Of a stretch of DNA of 64,000 bases, positions 16,429 through 26,097 are shown piece by piece. The DNA is taken from the NCBI GenBank assembly GCA_043785105.1, contig JAYVXO010000239.1:3739-67738 (forward strand), read 5' to 3'. Under the pieces are notes generated by a model, which was not told where the DNA came from, ran no database searches, and was given only the letters and a program-made list of their open reading frames with translations. Origin of the DNA: Fimbriiglobus sp043785105 (lineage in GTDB: Bacteria; Planctomycetota; Planctomycetia; Gemmatales; Gemmataceae). Positions within the stretch are counted from its first letter, which is position 1. Every line of letters begins with the position of its first letter. The translations under genes and the position numbers were made by a program.

Positions 16429-16860
16429 TCAAGCATCGACCATGTGTTCGCCACCGTGCTCGGGATTGCCGATCAGCCGCTGTCCCCGTGGATCGACGAT
16501 CCAGTCCATCAACTCCAGCGGAACCTGTCCGACGATGATCGAGAATTCATTGGGGATCTCGGCGACATCGCTAATGCAATCCCGCCCCTGAATTGTTAGC
16601 CGGACGGCTCGATAGATTTGAAGCGGCGTTGGGCCGGCGACTGTGCGAGCCGGACGGATCCGGAGCGGCTCCAACCCGAGTGCCGCGATGAGCCGCTTCG
16701 GGACCATCAGCCCGGTCGCCCCGGTGTCGATCAAGGCATCGCCTACCTCAACCCGCCGGACTTGGTCCGCAGCAAGCGCGCCCCGTTGGACCGCGAACAG
16801 GTCGTCCAAGTTCTCGACTGTTGCTGTCACCAGCACTTTGCCCATGATTGCACTCGCCAT
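16429..16860 (-). CDS. Retropepsin-like aspartyl protease (clan AA)
   Basis: A 143-residue single-lobe aspartyl protease: VGDALIDTGATGLMVP holds the catalytic DTGAT, and a second hydrophobic segment reads FSIIVGQVPLELMDWIVD, then GQRLIGNPEH. Single-lobe enzymes of this type dimerise like retropepsin. ATG 16860 is chosen because GGAGGA lies five bases upstream; a further in-frame extension translates the neighbouring palindromic repeat into PLPHGRGSD and is spurious. No signal peptide is visible, so it is probably cytoplasmic. The substrate is unknown. It is monocistronic. Confidence 0.82.
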   Translation of the reverse strand: MASAIMGKVLVTATVENLDDLFAVQRGALAADQVRRVEVGDALIDTGATGLMVPKRLIAALGLEPLRIRPARTVAGPTPLQIYRAVRLTIQGRDCISDVAEIPNEFSIIVGQVPLELMDWIVDPRGQRLIGNPEHGGEHMVDA

Positions 16861-16916
16861 TAGAATCCTCCACAGGATGGATTGCTCCGACGTTGCGCGG
16901 TTTGCGTAACGAATCT

Positions 16917-17039
16917 CATCCGAGCCACGACCGTGAGGGAGTGGCCCAACCCGCCTCGCACGACACGTTGTTTTACCATCGGGAAGCGGAACGAGGGTGG
17001 CAGGTTGGGCCACTCCCTCACGGTCGTGGCTCGGATGAT
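16917..17039. repeat. Palindromic repeat family B
   Basis: A long hairpin: the left arm at 16917-16955 (beginning CATCCGAGCCACGACCGTGA) is matched in inverse orientation at 16999-17039 over about 38 bp with very few mismatches. A 43-bp unpaired centre separates the arms. It lies between two minus-strand genes, upstream of the protease and downstream of the TPR gene. Its translation yields LPHGRGSD-type peptides, which explains spurious N-terminal extensions. Confidence 0.92.
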
Positions 17040-17046
17040 CCTGCCT

Positions 17047-18378
17047 TTACTTCTTCTCGTCTTTCTTCGGCGGGAGTTTCTTTTCAACTTCGGCTAACAG
17101 GGCGGTGCCTTCGGCTTTGTAGACGTAGGGGCCGCGGGCGTCGGCGACGGACTTTAGGATTTTGTAGGCGTCGTCGTGGCGTTGTTTATCGACGAGGATG
17201 CGGGCGAAGAAGTAGGCGGCATCGCGGGAGAGGGAGCCGGATTGCATGGCGTTCGACAAGGCTTTTTCGGCGTTGTCGAGTTGGCCTGCCTTGTAATAAC
17301 ACCACCCCAGAACGGCATACGCCTCGGCATTCTTCTGGTTCTTCCGCACCTCGGATTCGGCGAGTTCCACCGCCCGTACTTGCTTGTCTTTCATCGGGGA
17401 TTCGGCCAACGTCAGGGCCAGATTCCAGGCGGCAAAGGCGTTGTTGGGCGAATCCTGGAGCAGCTTCTGGAAGATCGGTTCGGCGGCGGCGAAGTCCTTG
17501 CGGTACCGGGCGGCTAGCCCTTGCAACGCGGCGGTTTCCTTGCTGGTCGGGTCCAGTTGGGCGGCGGTTTTTAAGTACAGTTCCGTCTCGGCGGCCCGCG
17601 AATGGTCGATCAACCAAGCGGAGTAGGCACGGTGCGACTTCGGGTTCGAGGCGTAGGTCGTCACGGCCTTTTTGAACCACTCCTCCGCTTTCTCGTCCGC
17701 GTTTTGCGAGTTGTATAACGCGGCCATTTGGAGTTCGGGCAGTTCGGACGCCGGGTCGTCGCGGTAGGCGGTTTGAAATTCGACGAGCGCTTCGTCCGGC
17801 TTGTTCATCAAGAAGGTTGCGGACCCCAGGCGGGTCCGGGCCGGCCCGTTTTTGGGATCGTCGGTCAACACGGCCATCAGGTGCTCTTTCGCGCTCGTGA
17901 AGTCCCGCCGCCCCTCATACGAGGCGGCAAGACCGAGGCGAGCTTCCCTCATAAATCGCTTGCGTTGCTCCGGATCCCAGCGCGGGTCCGTGGCAACTTG
18001 CAGGAGGGCTTGGCAACTCAGAATCGCGTCCGTCAGGCGTCCCTCGCCGAACGCGAAGTTCGCGTTCATCAAGAAAACTTCGGGGTGCTTCGGCTCTTCG
18101 GACGCGGCGGCTTCGAGGGTTTGCCGGGCGAGTTGCCCCTGCTTGGCTTGGTAAAACATCGACGCGAGTAGGATGCGCGCCGGCGGGAGCTTGGGGTTCT
18201 TGCTCACAGCGGCTTGCAGGGCCTTGTAGGTGTCCTCGTACTTTTGAGCCGCGAAAAGTTCGCGGGCTTGCTCTTCCTCGGCGGTGACCGCTGGCTTGGC
18301 AGGGGGTTGGGCCAAGGCTGTCATGCCCAAGAACGACGCGAGTAACACGAGGGAAGCAATCAATCGGCGCAAAGTCAC
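17047..18378 (-). CDS. Secreted TPR-repeat protein
   Basis: 443 residues from a GTG whose first four bases overlap the TGA of the upstream gene (GTGA), so translation is probably coupled. A signal peptide (LRRLIASLVLLASFLGMTALAQ) is followed by about nine to ten TPR units, for example ELFAAQKYEDTYKALQAAV, AYAVLGWCYYKAGQLDNAEK and PKSHRAYSAWLIDHSRAAE. It ends in a lysine-rich tail (KKLPPKKDEKK). It is likely a periplasmic protein-protein scaffold. The partner gene 18375-20561 is also TPR-rich and membrane anchored, so the two may form one complex. No enzyme domain is seen. Confidence 0.83.
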   Translation of the reverse strand: MTLRRLIASLVLLASFLGMTALAQPPAKPAVTAEEEQARELFAAQKYEDTYKALQAAVSKNPKLPPARILLASMFYQAKQGQLARQTLEAAASEEPKHPEVFLMNANFAFGEGRLTDAILSCQALLQVATDPRWDPEQRKRFMREARLGLAASYEGRRDFTSAKEHLMAVLTDDPKNGPARTRLGSATFLMNKPDEALVEFQTAYRDDPASELPELQMAALYNSQNADEKAEEWFKKAVTTYASNPKSHRAYSAWLIDHSRAAETELYLKTAAQLDPTSKETAALQGLAARYRKDFAAAEPIFQKLLQDSPNNAFAAWNLALTLAESPMKDKQVRAVELAESEVRKNQKNAEAYAVLGWCYYKAGQLDNAEKALSNAMQSGSLSRDAAYFFARILVDKQRHDDAYKILKSVADARGPYVYKAEGTALLAEVEKKLPPKKDEKK

Positions 18379-20561
18379 GGTGTCTCCCGTTGAAGAGTTT
18401 GGGCGGCAATTCGGTAGTCGTCTTGTTCCCGCGCTGACCGAGGGCGGACCCGTGCTATTTCCAGGGTCTGGCGGGCTTCGACCTTTTGGCCGTTGGCGTG
18501 GTAAGCCAGGGCGAGCTGCGTAAAGCACCCGGCGGTCGCGGAGTTGGACCGAGTGGCCCGTTGGAGTAGGCGAATCGCGTCCGGCAGTTTTTTATTCAGC
18601 CGGTAGACCATGCCCAGTTGTTCGAGATGCTGGACCGTTAGAAGCGGGTCGGATTCCGCGTTGCGCAACGGTTCGGCATCACGGTAGGCTTGTTCCGGGT
18701 TATTCTCGCCGTAACACCGGAGCATCATGAGCAGGGTGGCGTTGTCCCGGTCGGTGGGCACTTTCGCCCGGAAGCGTTCACAGGCTTGCACCGCCGCTGC
18801 CACTTTGACGCTGTCCCAGCTTGGGGTGGAAAGCTCCGCGATGCGGAACAACACTTCGGCCCGGATGCGGTACATTTCAGGTAAGTCTGGCCAGCGCCGT
18901 TCCAGGGTTGTCAGGCGACCGACGATTTTCGTAGCCCGTGCCAAGTCCGGCTTCGCGTCCAGCCAGCCGCGCAACGCACTCACAATCGGTTGCGGCGTGT
19001 TGTACTGATCGGCTGCTTTCTCCACGACTTCTAACAACGGTTCAATTTGAACTTCCAGTCCCGCATCTGCCAACGCCCGCACGTAAAGCTGAACTGCTTC
19101 GGGATCCCGCGCCAGGTCCGCGCGGTTCAAGGTGTTCAGGAGTTGGGCGGCTTGATGGGCGTTGCCCGCATCGAGCCAGAGCCGGGCTTCGACCCGCGTG
19201 ACCAGCCGATTTGTCGGCGAGACTTTGCGCATTTCTTGGCAGGCTTCCAAGGCTAAATCCCGTCGATTGGCGGCCACCGCCGCATCAATGGCCATGAGCC
19301 ACCAGACCGGCTGATCGGGGTGTTGTTTGGCGCGGAGGCTCATTTCCTGCCACGCTTCCCAGGCCCGCCCGTCGATCTGTAAAACGCGGCTAAACAGTTG
19401 CATCAACTCGGGGTCGTCCGGGCACGATTCGAGACCCTGCACGATTTGCTCACGGACTTTGGCAAAGTCCTTGGTGCGGTTATAGGACAGGGCCAAGCTC
19501 CGATACGCTTCCGCAGATTGAGGCTCTTTTTGACGGACCAGTTGCCACACCCGGCGATTTCGGTCTTCGACTTCCCGTTGAAAGTCCGTGAACTGCTCGG
19601 CGGTAATTTGGTTGTGTCTGTGGAAAATATCCAGCGCGATCAGCAACGGCGTTGCCAGTCGTCCGACTCGTTGGAGCGTGGGTACGTCCAGCCGTTCCGT
19701 TGCGTCATCAGTGGCGGCGTCCGCGAGTTTCGTCACGCTGGACCAAGCTTCGGGTAGGACAGCGGGTTGCGCTTTGTCGGGAGTGGGTTCAAACGCCATC
19801 AAGTAGCATTCAATGAGGCCGACTTTTTCTTGCGCGGGGCGACCTCGGGCTGCCGGGGTCCGCAGAAACGGGAGGACGCGATTTTGGGCGAAGTTTCGCA
19901 GCACGGTGGGATCACGTTCGAGCGCGCGAAACAATTGCGAGGCGTAAAGCAAGCCGGTGGAATCGAGGTTCGCTTTGGGGTGGGTCGGGTCGGGCAGTGC
20001 GTCTAATTCTTTGGCCGCCGTGACCAGATCGCCGTTGTGCAAGGCCGCCGCCACTTTCACAAGATGCGCCATCCAATCGTGGGGTTCCAGCGCGAGCCAC
20101 TTTTCCGCTTCCCGCAGGGCTTCGGGGAACTTCTTTTCCCGCAGGTTCGTGCGCATGGCCAAGAGAATCATGGCCGGGTCGTTGCGGGCGGCTTCGCCGT
20201 TTTCGAGCGTCGCCTTGCGCTGCTTGGCGAGTTCGTCGGTTGGCTTGAGAATCAGAATCTCATCCAACGCCAACTTCATCTTCTCTTTATCACCCTGTCG
20301 CGCGGCGTCGTCGAACCGTTTCCAGCCGTCGATCATCTCCCGTTGGACCCGGTTCTGGACTCGTTTATGGAGCACGTAATATCCGGCCGCGCCGAGGCTA
20401 GCCGTCAAGCAAATGCCCAGGAGTAGCTTCAACCACAATGGACTCGCGGCTACCCACCGAAAAATGTGGACCGGCCCCGCCCAAAGCATTCGGAGTTTCA
20501 ACAACCGTGACGCCACTGCCATGATTCGCACCCACGACCGAGAATCTGCAACCGCTGACAT
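18375..20561 (-). CDS. Membrane-anchored TPR-repeat protein
   Basis: 728 residues from ATG 20561 (a start at 20522 is also possible). One transmembrane helix near the N-terminus (WLKLLLGICLTASLGAAGYYVL) is followed by a long alpha-solenoid of TPR-like repeats such as EAYRSLALSYNRTKDFAKV, LVTRVEARLWLDAGNAHQ and AGCFTQLALAYHANGQKVEA. The topology suggests a large periplasmic or cytoplasmic scaffold. It overlaps the next TPR gene by four bases. Divergent from the polysaccharide cluster across about 230 bp, so a role in envelope glycan assembly is possible but only suggested by position. Confidence 0.8.
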   Translation of the reverse strand: MSAVADSRSWVRIMAVASRLLKLRMLWAGPVHIFRWVAASPLWLKLLLGICLTASLGAAGYYVLHKRVQNRVQREMIDGWKRFDDAARQGDKEKMKLALDEILILKPTDELAKQRKATLENGEAARNDPAMILLAMRTNLREKKFPEALREAEKWLALEPHDWMAHLVKVAAALHNGDLVTAAKELDALPDPTHPKANLDSTGLLYASQLFRALERDPTVLRNFAQNRVLPFLRTPAARGRPAQEKVGLIECYLMAFEPTPDKAQPAVLPEAWSSVTKLADAATDDATERLDVPTLQRVGRLATPLLIALDIFHRHNQITAEQFTDFQREVEDRNRRVWQLVRQKEPQSAEAYRSLALSYNRTKDFAKVREQIVQGLESCPDDPELMQLFSRVLQIDGRAWEAWQEMSLRAKQHPDQPVWWLMAIDAAVAANRRDLALEACQEMRKVSPTNRLVTRVEARLWLDAGNAHQAAQLLNTLNRADLARDPEAVQLYVRALADAGLEVQIEPLLEVVEKAADQYNTPQPIVSALRGWLDAKPDLARATKIVGRLTTLERRWPDLPEMYRIRAEVLFRIAELSTPSWDSVKVAAAVQACERFRAKVPTDRDNATLLMMLRCYGENNPEQAYRDAEPLRNAESDPLLTVQHLEQLGMVYRLNKKLPDAIRLLQRATRSNSATAGCFTQLALAYHANGQKVEARQTLEIARVRPRSAREQDDYRIAAQTLQRETP

Positions 20562-20795
20562 TCTAGCTTGATCCGAAGGATTCGTGTACCAAGTACAATG
20601 ATTGCGCCAGACTTCATCGACCTGTGAGGGTCGGGTTTTTCCGACGCGGCGTTGCCGCAATCGGTTGCGCGGTAAGATGACGCTGGTGATTTGTTAAGAT
20701 GTCCTGAGTCGTTCTCACTGTGGATATCGGTGCTTCCCGGAGCAACCGACCAAGGCGAAGCCGCACGCGGACCGCCCGAAATTCATTGACAGGAT

Positions 20796-22001
20796 TTGGC
20801 TGTTAAACCGTTGCGTGTCGTGCAGTTAGGGAAATATTACCCGCCCGCATCCGGTGGGATTGAGAACCACACCCGCACGCTGGTGATGGGGTTGGCTGAA
20901 CGAGGCGTCGCTGTTGATGTGGTTGTGGTCAATCATGCAACGACGACGGACGAAGATGTCACGTTCGAGCGATTTCGCCGAACACCGGATTCACGTGACA
21001 GTGATGGTTCCGTGACGATTCATCGGTCGGGGCGATTCGGGTGTGTCGCAAAACTCGATCTGGCACCGAACCTGCCACGCCTGTTGAAGCAGTTGCAATC
21101 CGACCCCCCGGACATTTGGCACTTGCACGCCCCGAACATTACGATGATGCTCGCTGTTCTCGCCAACCGACGCATTCACCCGCTGATCGTGACGCACCAC
21201 AGCGACATTATTCGCCAACGGGTTCTCCGCCACTTCGTTCGCCCGTTCGAGACGGCACTGTACCGTCGTGCGGCGCGTGTGTTGCAGGATTCACCGAACT
21301 ACATCGACGGGTCTGCCCTGCTGCAACGATTCCGTAATAAAGTCGAAGCACTGCCACTTGGTATTGATGTGACGCCGTTTACGAAGCCTTCGGTCGCTGC
21401 CCTGGACTACGCCGAGACGCTTTGGAAGCGTCACCTTGGGCCGATTTGGGTGACCGTCGGTCGGTTGATTTACTACAAGGCGTTGGACGTGGCGTTGCAA
21501 GCCTTGAAGACGGTCCCCGGTACGTTAATCGTGATCGGCACCGGGCCGATGCAGGCCGCGTGGAAGGCGAAAGCCATCGAACTGGGAGTCGCGGACCGCG
21601 TCGTGTGGCAAGGGCGTGCGACCCCGGACGAACTGATCGGCACCTACCACGCGGCCACCGCCCACTGGTTCCCGAGTAACGCCCGTAGCGAAGGATTTGG
21701 CCTCGTGCAAGTCGAAGCAATGGCGTCCGGCTGCCCGACGATCAACACCGCGATTCCGCACAGCGGCGTACCCTGGGTCTGCCGCCACGACCACGCCGGA
21801 CTCACGGTACCCGTCAACGACCCGAGTGCATTCGCAGCGGCGGCCAATCGCCTGCGATCCGAACCCGACTTGCGCCAACGGCTGAGCGATCAAGGTCGAG
21901 CCGACGCCATCAATCGGTTCAGCGCCGACGTGATGGCGGAGCACTGCTTGGCGATTTACCACGACGTGATCCGGAACCAAGTGGGAAGGAAGAGTCGATG
22001 A
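20796..22001 (+). CDS. Family 4 glycosyltransferase, first gene of the polysaccharide cluster
   Basis: 401 residues from a TTG codon (no better ATG nearby). GT-B fold: the N-lobe begins LRVVQLGKYYPPASGGIENHTR and the C-lobe has WVTVGRLIYYKALDVALQAL, IVIGTGPM, VVWQGRATPDELIGTYHAA and the nucleotide-sugar EGFGLVQVEAMASGCPTI (EX7E). It would add a sugar to a lipid-linked or growing glycan on the cytoplasmic side. Its stop overlaps the start of the next glycosyltransferase (ATGA). Confidence 0.88.
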   Translation: MAVKPLRVVQLGKYYPPASGGIENHTRTLVMGLAERGVAVDVVVVNHATTTDEDVTFERFRRTPDSRDSDGSVTIHRSGRFGCVAKLDLAPNLPRLLKQLQSDPPDIWHLHAPNITMMLAVLANRRIHPLIVTHHSDIIRQRVLRHFVRPFETALYRRAARVLQDSPNYIDGSALLQRFRNKVEALPLGIDVTPFTKPSVAALDYAETLWKRHLGPIWVTVGRLIYYKALDVALQALKTVPGTLIVIGTGPMQAAWKAKAIELGVADRVVWQGRATPDELIGTYHAATAHWFPSNARSEGFGLVQVEAMASGCPTINTAIPHSGVPWVCRHDHAGLTVPVNDPSAFAAAANRLRSEPDLRQRLSDQGRADAINRFSADVMAEHCLAIYHDVIRNQVGRKSR

Positions 22002-23125
22002 GTCGGGTTCTGCATTTATACGCCGGCAACATGTACGGTGGCATTGAGCGTCTGCTCGACACGTTGGCGCGGTTGAGACACCTCGCGCCGGAAATGGAGC
22101 CGGAATTCGGGCTGTGCTTCCGGGGGCGGATGTGGGACGAACTCGCCGCGGCTGGCGTACCACTCCACGACCTCGGTGCCGTGCGAATCAGCCGACCGTG
22201 GACCGTTCTGCGGGCGCGGCGAACCCTAAAAGCCGTGTTGAAACAGCGTCAATATGACGCGGTCGTCTGTCACGCCTGTTGGCCGCACGTCGTGTTCGCG
22301 CCGGCCGTTCGCGCCGCAGGGGTTCGTCTGATAAATTGGGTCCACGACGAGTTAAAAGGCAAACACTGGGTCGAACGCTGGGCCAGCCGCACGCCGCCGG
22401 ATGCCGTCATTGTGAACAGCGGCTTTTCGGCCAAAAGTGTCTCGAAAGTCTTTCCGAACGTGCCGAGTGAAGTTGTTTACATTCCCGTCGAATGCAACAC
22501 GGTTGCGGACCGCTCCACGAATCGCGCCTCGGTGCGAGCGGAGTTGAACACGCCGGACGCCGCCGTAGTCATCCTGCTCGCCAGTCGTCTGGAACGCTGG
22601 AAAGGTGCGGCTGTTCTTGTTGAATCGCTTGGTAAATTGGCGTCGATACCCGGTTGGATTGCGTGGCTGGCCGGCGGGCCACAACGGCCGAGCGAGCAAC
22701 AATTTTTTCTGGAACTTCAAACTCGGGCCGAAGAACTTGGGATCTCCGATCGGGTTCGGTTTCTCGGGCAACGGTCGGATGTCTCCAACTTGATGACTTC
22801 CGCAGATGTTTATTGCCAACCCAACACGGGTCCGGAGCCGTTTGGTGTTGCGTTCATTGAAGCACTTGCGGCGGGGTTGCCAGTGGTGACATCGGATATC
22901 GGCGGCGGCCAAGAAACGATCAACGCCACGTGCGGCATCCTGACGCAACCCAACGATCCCGAATCGGTTGCGAAAGCCCTCGAAACGCTGATTATGAACC
23001 CCAGCGAACGGCAACGACTCGGGGAAGCAGGTCCAGGTCGCGCCCGGTCACTCTGTGACCCGACCCGGCAACTCCCTGCCATTAGCCGCGTGATCTTTAG
23101 AACCAAATCAGCGGGAGTATCGTGA
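21998..23125 (+). CDS. Family 4 glycosyltransferase
   Basis: 375 residues, GT-B fold. It starts MSRVLHLYAGNMYGGIERLL, then VILLASRLERWKGAAVLVE, RVRFLGQRSDVSNLMTSADV and the donor-site run EPFGVAFIEALAAGLPVVTSD. Four-base ATGA overlaps on both sides tie it to the neighbouring GT and FkbM genes. Acceptor and sugar are not predictable from sequence. Confidence 0.88.
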   Translation: MSRVLHLYAGNMYGGIERLLDTLARLRHLAPEMEPEFGLCFRGRMWDELAAAGVPLHDLGAVRISRPWTVLRARRTLKAVLKQRQYDAVVCHACWPHVVFAPAVRAAGVRLINWVHDELKGKHWVERWASRTPPDAVIVNSGFSAKSVSKVFPNVPSEVVYIPVECNTVADRSTNRASVRAELNTPDAAVVILLASRLERWKGAAVLVESLGKLASIPGWIAWLAGGPQRPSEQQFFLELQTRAEELGISDRVRFLGQRSDVSNLMTSADVYCQPNTGPEPFGVAFIEALAAGLPVVTSDIGGGQETINATCGILTQPNDPESVAKALETLIMNPSERQRLGEAGPGRARSLCDPTRQLPAISRVIFRTKSAGVS

Positions 23126-24015
23126 TGCCTTCGGTGTGGAAACCGTGGTATGTTTTTCGACCCCAACAGCTCGCGCTGCGAATCGCGCGCGGCCTATCCG
23201 GTAAGTCAAGTGACCCTGTCACGGTGCCAATGCCGTGGGGTACCATGCTCACGGTGAACCCGAACGAGATCATCGGCGCTTCGGTTTGGACGACTGGTAT
23301 TTATGACATCGCGGTTTCCGAGCTACTCTACCGCCTCTTACCGATCGGCGGCCATGCCCTCGATGCGGGGGCCAACATCGGGTACATGACAAACTTGATG
23401 GCCGCCAAGGCGGGGAAGTCGGGAACGGTCCATGCGTTTGAACCTCACCCGGTCGTGGGGCAACGCCTTCGGGATAACGTCGCAGCCTTACCCAAAGACC
23501 GAACGGCCACAGTCCATGTGCATCCCGTCGCACTCAGTGATAAACCCGGCACGGCAAAACTGGTGTTGCCAGAAAATTTTGCAGGTAACGAAGGGGTCGG
23601 CTATCTTGCCACGGACGCTGGTGACGCCAGTGGGCAGGGGTACGATGTCCCCACGACGACATTAGATGGGCTGTTTCCATCGGACCATTTCGACGTGATG
23701 AAAATGGACGTGGAAGGCCATGAAGCCAGCGTATTACGTGGAGCGACACGGTTGCTAAACGAGCACGCGATTCGACATATTGTCTTTGAAGAACACGACG
23801 GACCGGCTAGCGAGCCTTGCAAAATCTTACAGGCCGCTGGCTACACGTTGTTCCAAGTCGGGTGGCACCTACGGGGCCTGATCTTGGCGGATCTTTCCGC
23901 ACCCCGAGTTTGCAAAACTTACGAAGCCCCCAGTTACCTTGCAACCCTTGAACCGGCAGTTGCTGTACAAGCTGCCAAGCCGTCCGGGTGGCAAATTTTT
24001 GGACATCGGTCATGA
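23122..24015 (+). CDS. FkbM-family methyltransferase
   Basis: 297 residues. SAM-binding core: HALDAGANIGYMTNLMAAKAG (motif I), VHAFEPHPVVGQRLRDNV and the FkbM-typical DVMKMDVEGHEASVLRGA. FkbM-like enzymes O-methylate sugars or polyketides; in a glycan cluster a sugar hydroxyl is the likely target. Overlaps the preceding glycosyltransferase by ATGA and the next methyltransferase by ATGA. Confidence 0.87.
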   Translation: MMPSVWKPWYVFRPQQLALRIARGLSGKSSDPVTVPMPWGTMLTVNPNEIIGASVWTTGIYDIAVSELLYRLLPIGGHALDAGANIGYMTNLMAAKAGKSGTVHAFEPHPVVGQRLRDNVAALPKDRTATVHVHPVALSDKPGTAKLVLPENFAGNEGVGYLATDAGDASGQGYDVPTTTLDGLFPSDHFDVMKMDVEGHEASVLRGATRLLNEHAIRHIVFEEHDGPASEPCKILQAAGYTLFQVGWHLRGLILADLSAPRVCKTYEAPSYLATLEPAVAVQAAKPSGWQIFGHRS

Positions 24016-24719
24016 CGACATCATTGACAGTTCCCGATGTCGAAACCCGCGCTCGCCAGAGCTTGGGCATTAGTGCCGATGCAATCTACCGGGCTGTGGC
24101 AAATGTGTTGGTTGAACGCCACCCCAGCGGGGGAACCTTGGTCGATGTCGGGTGTGGGGTCGGTAACTTGTGGCCGTTCGTGACGGACCGATTCGCAAAA
24201 TACATCGGCGTGGATGTCGTCCGGTACGAAGGGTTCCCCGAGGCCGGGGAGTTCACCAAAATTGACCTCGACACAGGCCGTGCCACGTTGCCCGACGGAA
24301 TTGCGGACGTGGTTGCAGGTGTCGAAACAATCGAACACCTGGAAAACCCACGGGCGTTTGCCAGGGAATTGAACCGGCTTTGTCGCCCCGGTGGTTGGAT
24401 TATTATCACCACGCCGAACCAATTGAGTTTCCTGAGCAAGTTAACACTGGTGCTTAAAAACGAGTTCAATGCGTTCCAAGCGGGGAGTTACCCCGCACAC
24501 ATTACGGCACTGTTGGTCGTTGACCTACAGCGAATTGCGCGCGAGTGCGGCTGGGTGGACCTGGCAATTCACTACACACTCTCGGGGCGAATGCCCGGCA
24601 CAGCAAAACATCTGCCACCACCCTTGAGCCGCTGGTTCCCCCAGATGTTTTCGGATAACATCATATTGGTTGCCCGAAAACCACATTCGGGCAACCAAGT
24701 TCTGTGTAAAGAGAAATAG
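24012..24719 (+). CDS. Class I SAM-dependent methyltransferase
   Basis: 235 residues from ATG 24012, which overlaps the FkbM stop (ATGA). The Methyltransf_11/23 pattern is GGTLVDVGCGVGNLWPFV, ADVVAGVETIEHLENPRAF, LCRPGGWIIITTPN. The C-terminal half has a hydrophobic segment, so membrane association or a lipid-linked acceptor is possible. Probably modifies the glycan made by this cluster. Confidence 0.85.
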   Translation: MTTSLTVPDVETRARQSLGISADAIYRAVANVLVERHPSGGTLVDVGCGVGNLWPFVTDRFAKYIGVDVVRYEGFPEAGEFTKIDLDTGRATLPDGIADVVAGVETIEHLENPRAFARELNRLCRPGGWIIITTPNQLSFLSKLTLVLKNEFNAFQAGSYPAHITALLVVDLQRIARECGWVDLAIHYTLSGRMPGTAKHLPPPLSRWFPQMFSDNIILVARKPHSGNQVLCKEK

Positions 24720-24810
24720 CCTATACCTGTGCATCTTCCCACAGCATTCGATTTCCTGGATAGCTTGCATTGGTAGATCTCAATCGAATTCACTAACTCG
24801 AAAAAATAGT

Positions 24811-26097
24811 ATGGACATTGTTATACTCTTGGTGCCATTCACGGCTTGCTTCTTGCTTACCGCGCGCTCCCTTGGTTTTGGCTTCCTGGGGGTGTTTATG
24901 ATGGGATATTTTAACGGCGTGATTCGGGCCAATGAACCTAGTATTGCAACGACATTTTTATTCGACTTCAGCCTGCTAGGACTTTACGCTGGGTTTGCGA
25001 CATTCCGTTGGGACCGGGTCGTTGCACTTATGAATACCACGGCTGGAAAGTTTACACTCTGCATCATGTTGTGGCCCACGCTTCTCTCGGTGGTACCAAT
25101 CAACGCATTGCTAGTTCAATTAGTTGCGTTGCGCGCCACAGTTTGGTTTTTCCCTGTCATTCTTATTAGTTCACAACTGAAGCCGGGCGATTTGACAATC
25201 ATGACTCGAGGGATATCTCTACTCAATATTGTGGCGTTGTTGGGCGGCGTGTACATCTATTACAACGGTATTGAATCTCTTTACCCCCAAAATGCCGTCA
25301 CGCAGATTATCTACAATTCTCGTGATGTTTCGGGCTTTGAGTATCACCGAATTCCATCGTTTTTTCTTAGCGCCCATGCTTATGGCGGGACGATGCTGTT
25401 GTCGCTGCCGTTTGTCCTCGGTCGGGCATTCGATTGGGATATTCACATACTAGAACGTAGCATCTTAGTAGTCGGAACTGTGGCCGCGCTCTTCGGAATT
25501 GCGATGTGTGCCGCACGACAGCCGGCGGCGATGTTAATTCTTGCGATTTTCATTACTTGGATTGCAACTCGATTCTCGCTCAAATTCGGAATCGCAAGTA
25601 TCGCCCTCTTCCTTGCTGGACTCTTGATCGTCACGGGGAACGAACGGTTCCAACGTGTCATGACTCTCGACGACACCGAGTTTGTGAGTGACCGCATTCG
25701 CGGCAGTGCCAATGAGAATTTCTTTGAGATCATTTTTGAATACCCGGTCGGCGCCGGGATGGGTTCTTCAGTAGGAACGAGCATCCCATTTTTCCTCGCC
25801 GATTCCGCGCCTGTAGCAATTGGCCTGGAAAATGAGTACTCACGCATTTCCGTTGACCAGGGCATTCCCGGCTTGCTGCTCTGGCTGACGTTCCTCGTGT
25901 GGTTGCTCCATCGTTTGCCGTCGTTTTCTCAGACCCAGCCTTGGGGAACGACCACCATCATGGCCTATTCTTTTGTCTTAACGATGTGGACCACCGCATT
26001 CATCGGGGCCGGAACGTTGTCGTCGATTCCCGCGTCGGTACTTTTGCTGACCTACATGGGACTCATTATTAAAAATCGTGCCGAAGGGAAGCGATAG
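24811..26097 (+). CDS. O-antigen polymerase/ligase-like membrane protein
   Basis: 428 residues with about ten hydrophobic helices starting at IVILLVPFTACFLLTARSLGFG. A large loop before the last helices (GAGMGSSVGTSIPFFLADSA, LENEYSRISVDQGIPGLLLWL) is the usual place of the active site in Wzy/WaaL (O-antigen_lig) proteins. It would join repeat units or ligate glycan to a lipid in the periplasm. The gene is AT-richer than the glycosyltransferases, a common trait of wzy genes. No Shine-Dalgarno is evident before ATG 24811, and the upstream frame overlaps the previous gene. Confidence 0.75.
   Translation: MDIVILLVPFTACFLLTARSLGFGFLGVFMMGYFNGVIRANEPSIATTFLFDFSLLGLYAGFATFRWDRVVALMNTTAGKFTLCIMLWPTLLSVVPINALLVQLVALRATVWFFPVILISSQLKPGDLTIMTRGISLLNIVALLGGVYIYYNGIESLYPQNAVTQIIYNSRDVSGFEYHRIPSFFLSAHAYGGTMLLSLPFVLGRAFDWDIHILERSILVVGTVAALFGIAMCAARQPAAMLILAIFITWIATRFSLKFGIASIALFLAGLLIVTGNERFQRVMTLDDTEFVSDRIRGSANENFFEIIFEYPVGAGMGSSVGTSIPFFLADSAPVAIGLENEYSRISVDQGIPGLLLWLTFLVWLLHRLPSFSQTQPWGTTTIMAYSFVLTMWTTAFIGAGTLSSIPASVLLLTYMGLIIKNRAEGKR

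Noticed and set aside
16860..17013. 51-residue N-terminal extension of the aspartyl protease
   Set aside because: It translates the family B hairpin; a strong GGAGGA supports ATG 16860.
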